A program made the translations under genes and the position numbers. Below, piece by piece: positions 44,225-44,271 of a stretch of 44,271 bases of DNA. Origin of the DNA: Streptomyces alkaliterrae (lineage in GTDB: Bacteria > Actinomycetota > Actinomycetes > Streptomycetales > Streptomycetaceae). The notes beneath the pieces are model-generated. The model worked only from the letters and a program-made list of their open reading frames with translations. It was not told the DNA's origin and did not search any database. The stretch's first letter is position 1. Every line of letters begins with the position of its first letter. The stretch is taken from assembly GCF_007097205.2 (NCBI RefSeq), contig NZ_VJYK02000007.1, forward strand, positions 1-44,271. Reading direction: 5' to 3'.

Positions 44225-44271
44225 GATAGGGGCGTGACGCGCCGCGCGCGGGGGCGCGTCACGCCCCTATC
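44225..44271. terminator. Perfect 19-bp hairpin at the window end
   Basis: GATAGGGGCGTGACGCGCC (44225-44243) pairs perfectly with GGCGCGTCACGCCCCTATC (44253-44271) around a 9-base loop. The arm may continue beyond the window. It most likely terminates a gene entering from outside. Confidence 0.75.

Overview
This is a GC-rich, gene-dense chromosomal stretch from an actinomycete, almost certainly a Streptomyces. The evidence is strong G/C third-position bias, frequent GTG starts, start/stop overlaps, and lineage markers: a sigR-rsrA pair, a WhiB-family wblE, a dasR/dasABC locus and a cobalamin-riboswitch-controlled class Ia ribonucleotide reductase. From memory, the order resembles the conserved core region of S. 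coelicolor around sigR. I see no insertion sequence, prophage, CRISPR array or obvious foreign island.

Layout. 1-2337: three tandem AIM24-family genes, the first cut by the window edge. 2422-4526 (minus): a NUDIX hydrolase overlapping a zincin-like protein whose HExxH motif reads REAAH. 4704-8125: an SDR-like protein, MoaE, a small membrane protein and a PDZ-Lon-like protease. 8199-14409: a PPA1309-family protein, a UPF0182 membrane protein, and two identical initiator tRNA genes bracketing a Sel1-repeat protein. 14501-17092: a divergent Fur-type regulator/catalase pair (catR/catA type) with a perfect palindrome inside the catalase promoter, then a CBS-domain protein. 17325-22087: hisN, a TetR regulator, rsgA, aroA and an M50-type metallopeptidase. 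22171-27821: an SRAP protein, an alpha/beta hydrolase, sigR with an autoregulatory promoter and a long-isoform start, rsrA, a TPR protein, def and a small secreted M15-like protein. 27883-31601 (minus): nrdA-nrdB behind a cobalamin riboswitch and paired NrdR boxes. 31624-34058 (minus): cstA and its small YbdD-type partner. 34264-40445: dasR and the divergent dasA-dasB-dasC-dasD operon with DasR (dre) operators. 40711-44271: a HisKA_2 sensor kinase preceded by a dre-like site, wblE with a CRP-like site, a diacylglycerol-kinase-like lipid kinase, and a perfect 19-bp hairpin at the window end.

How the genes work together. Two redox circuits are recognisable: peroxide/catalase (catR-catA) and thiol stress (sigR-rsrA). 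The nrd module joins vitamin B12 sensing with NrdR control of dNTP synthesis. The das module takes up chitobiose-type sugars, hydrolyses them in the cytoplasm and is controlled by DasR. The rest is housekeeping: translation initiation (two fMet tRNAs, deformylase), ribosome assembly (RsgA), histidine and aromatic biosynthesis, and molybdopterin synthesis.

No wholly new system stands out. The best leads are the AIM24 triplet, the dre-like site before the sensor kinase, the CRP-like site before wblE, the apparent loss of the NrdA ATP-cone signature, the degenerate zincin, and a run of short (15- and 18-bp) tandem duplications at or near gene ends. All positions were read by eye; start codons were chosen by ribosome-binding sites, overlaps and remembered homologues.
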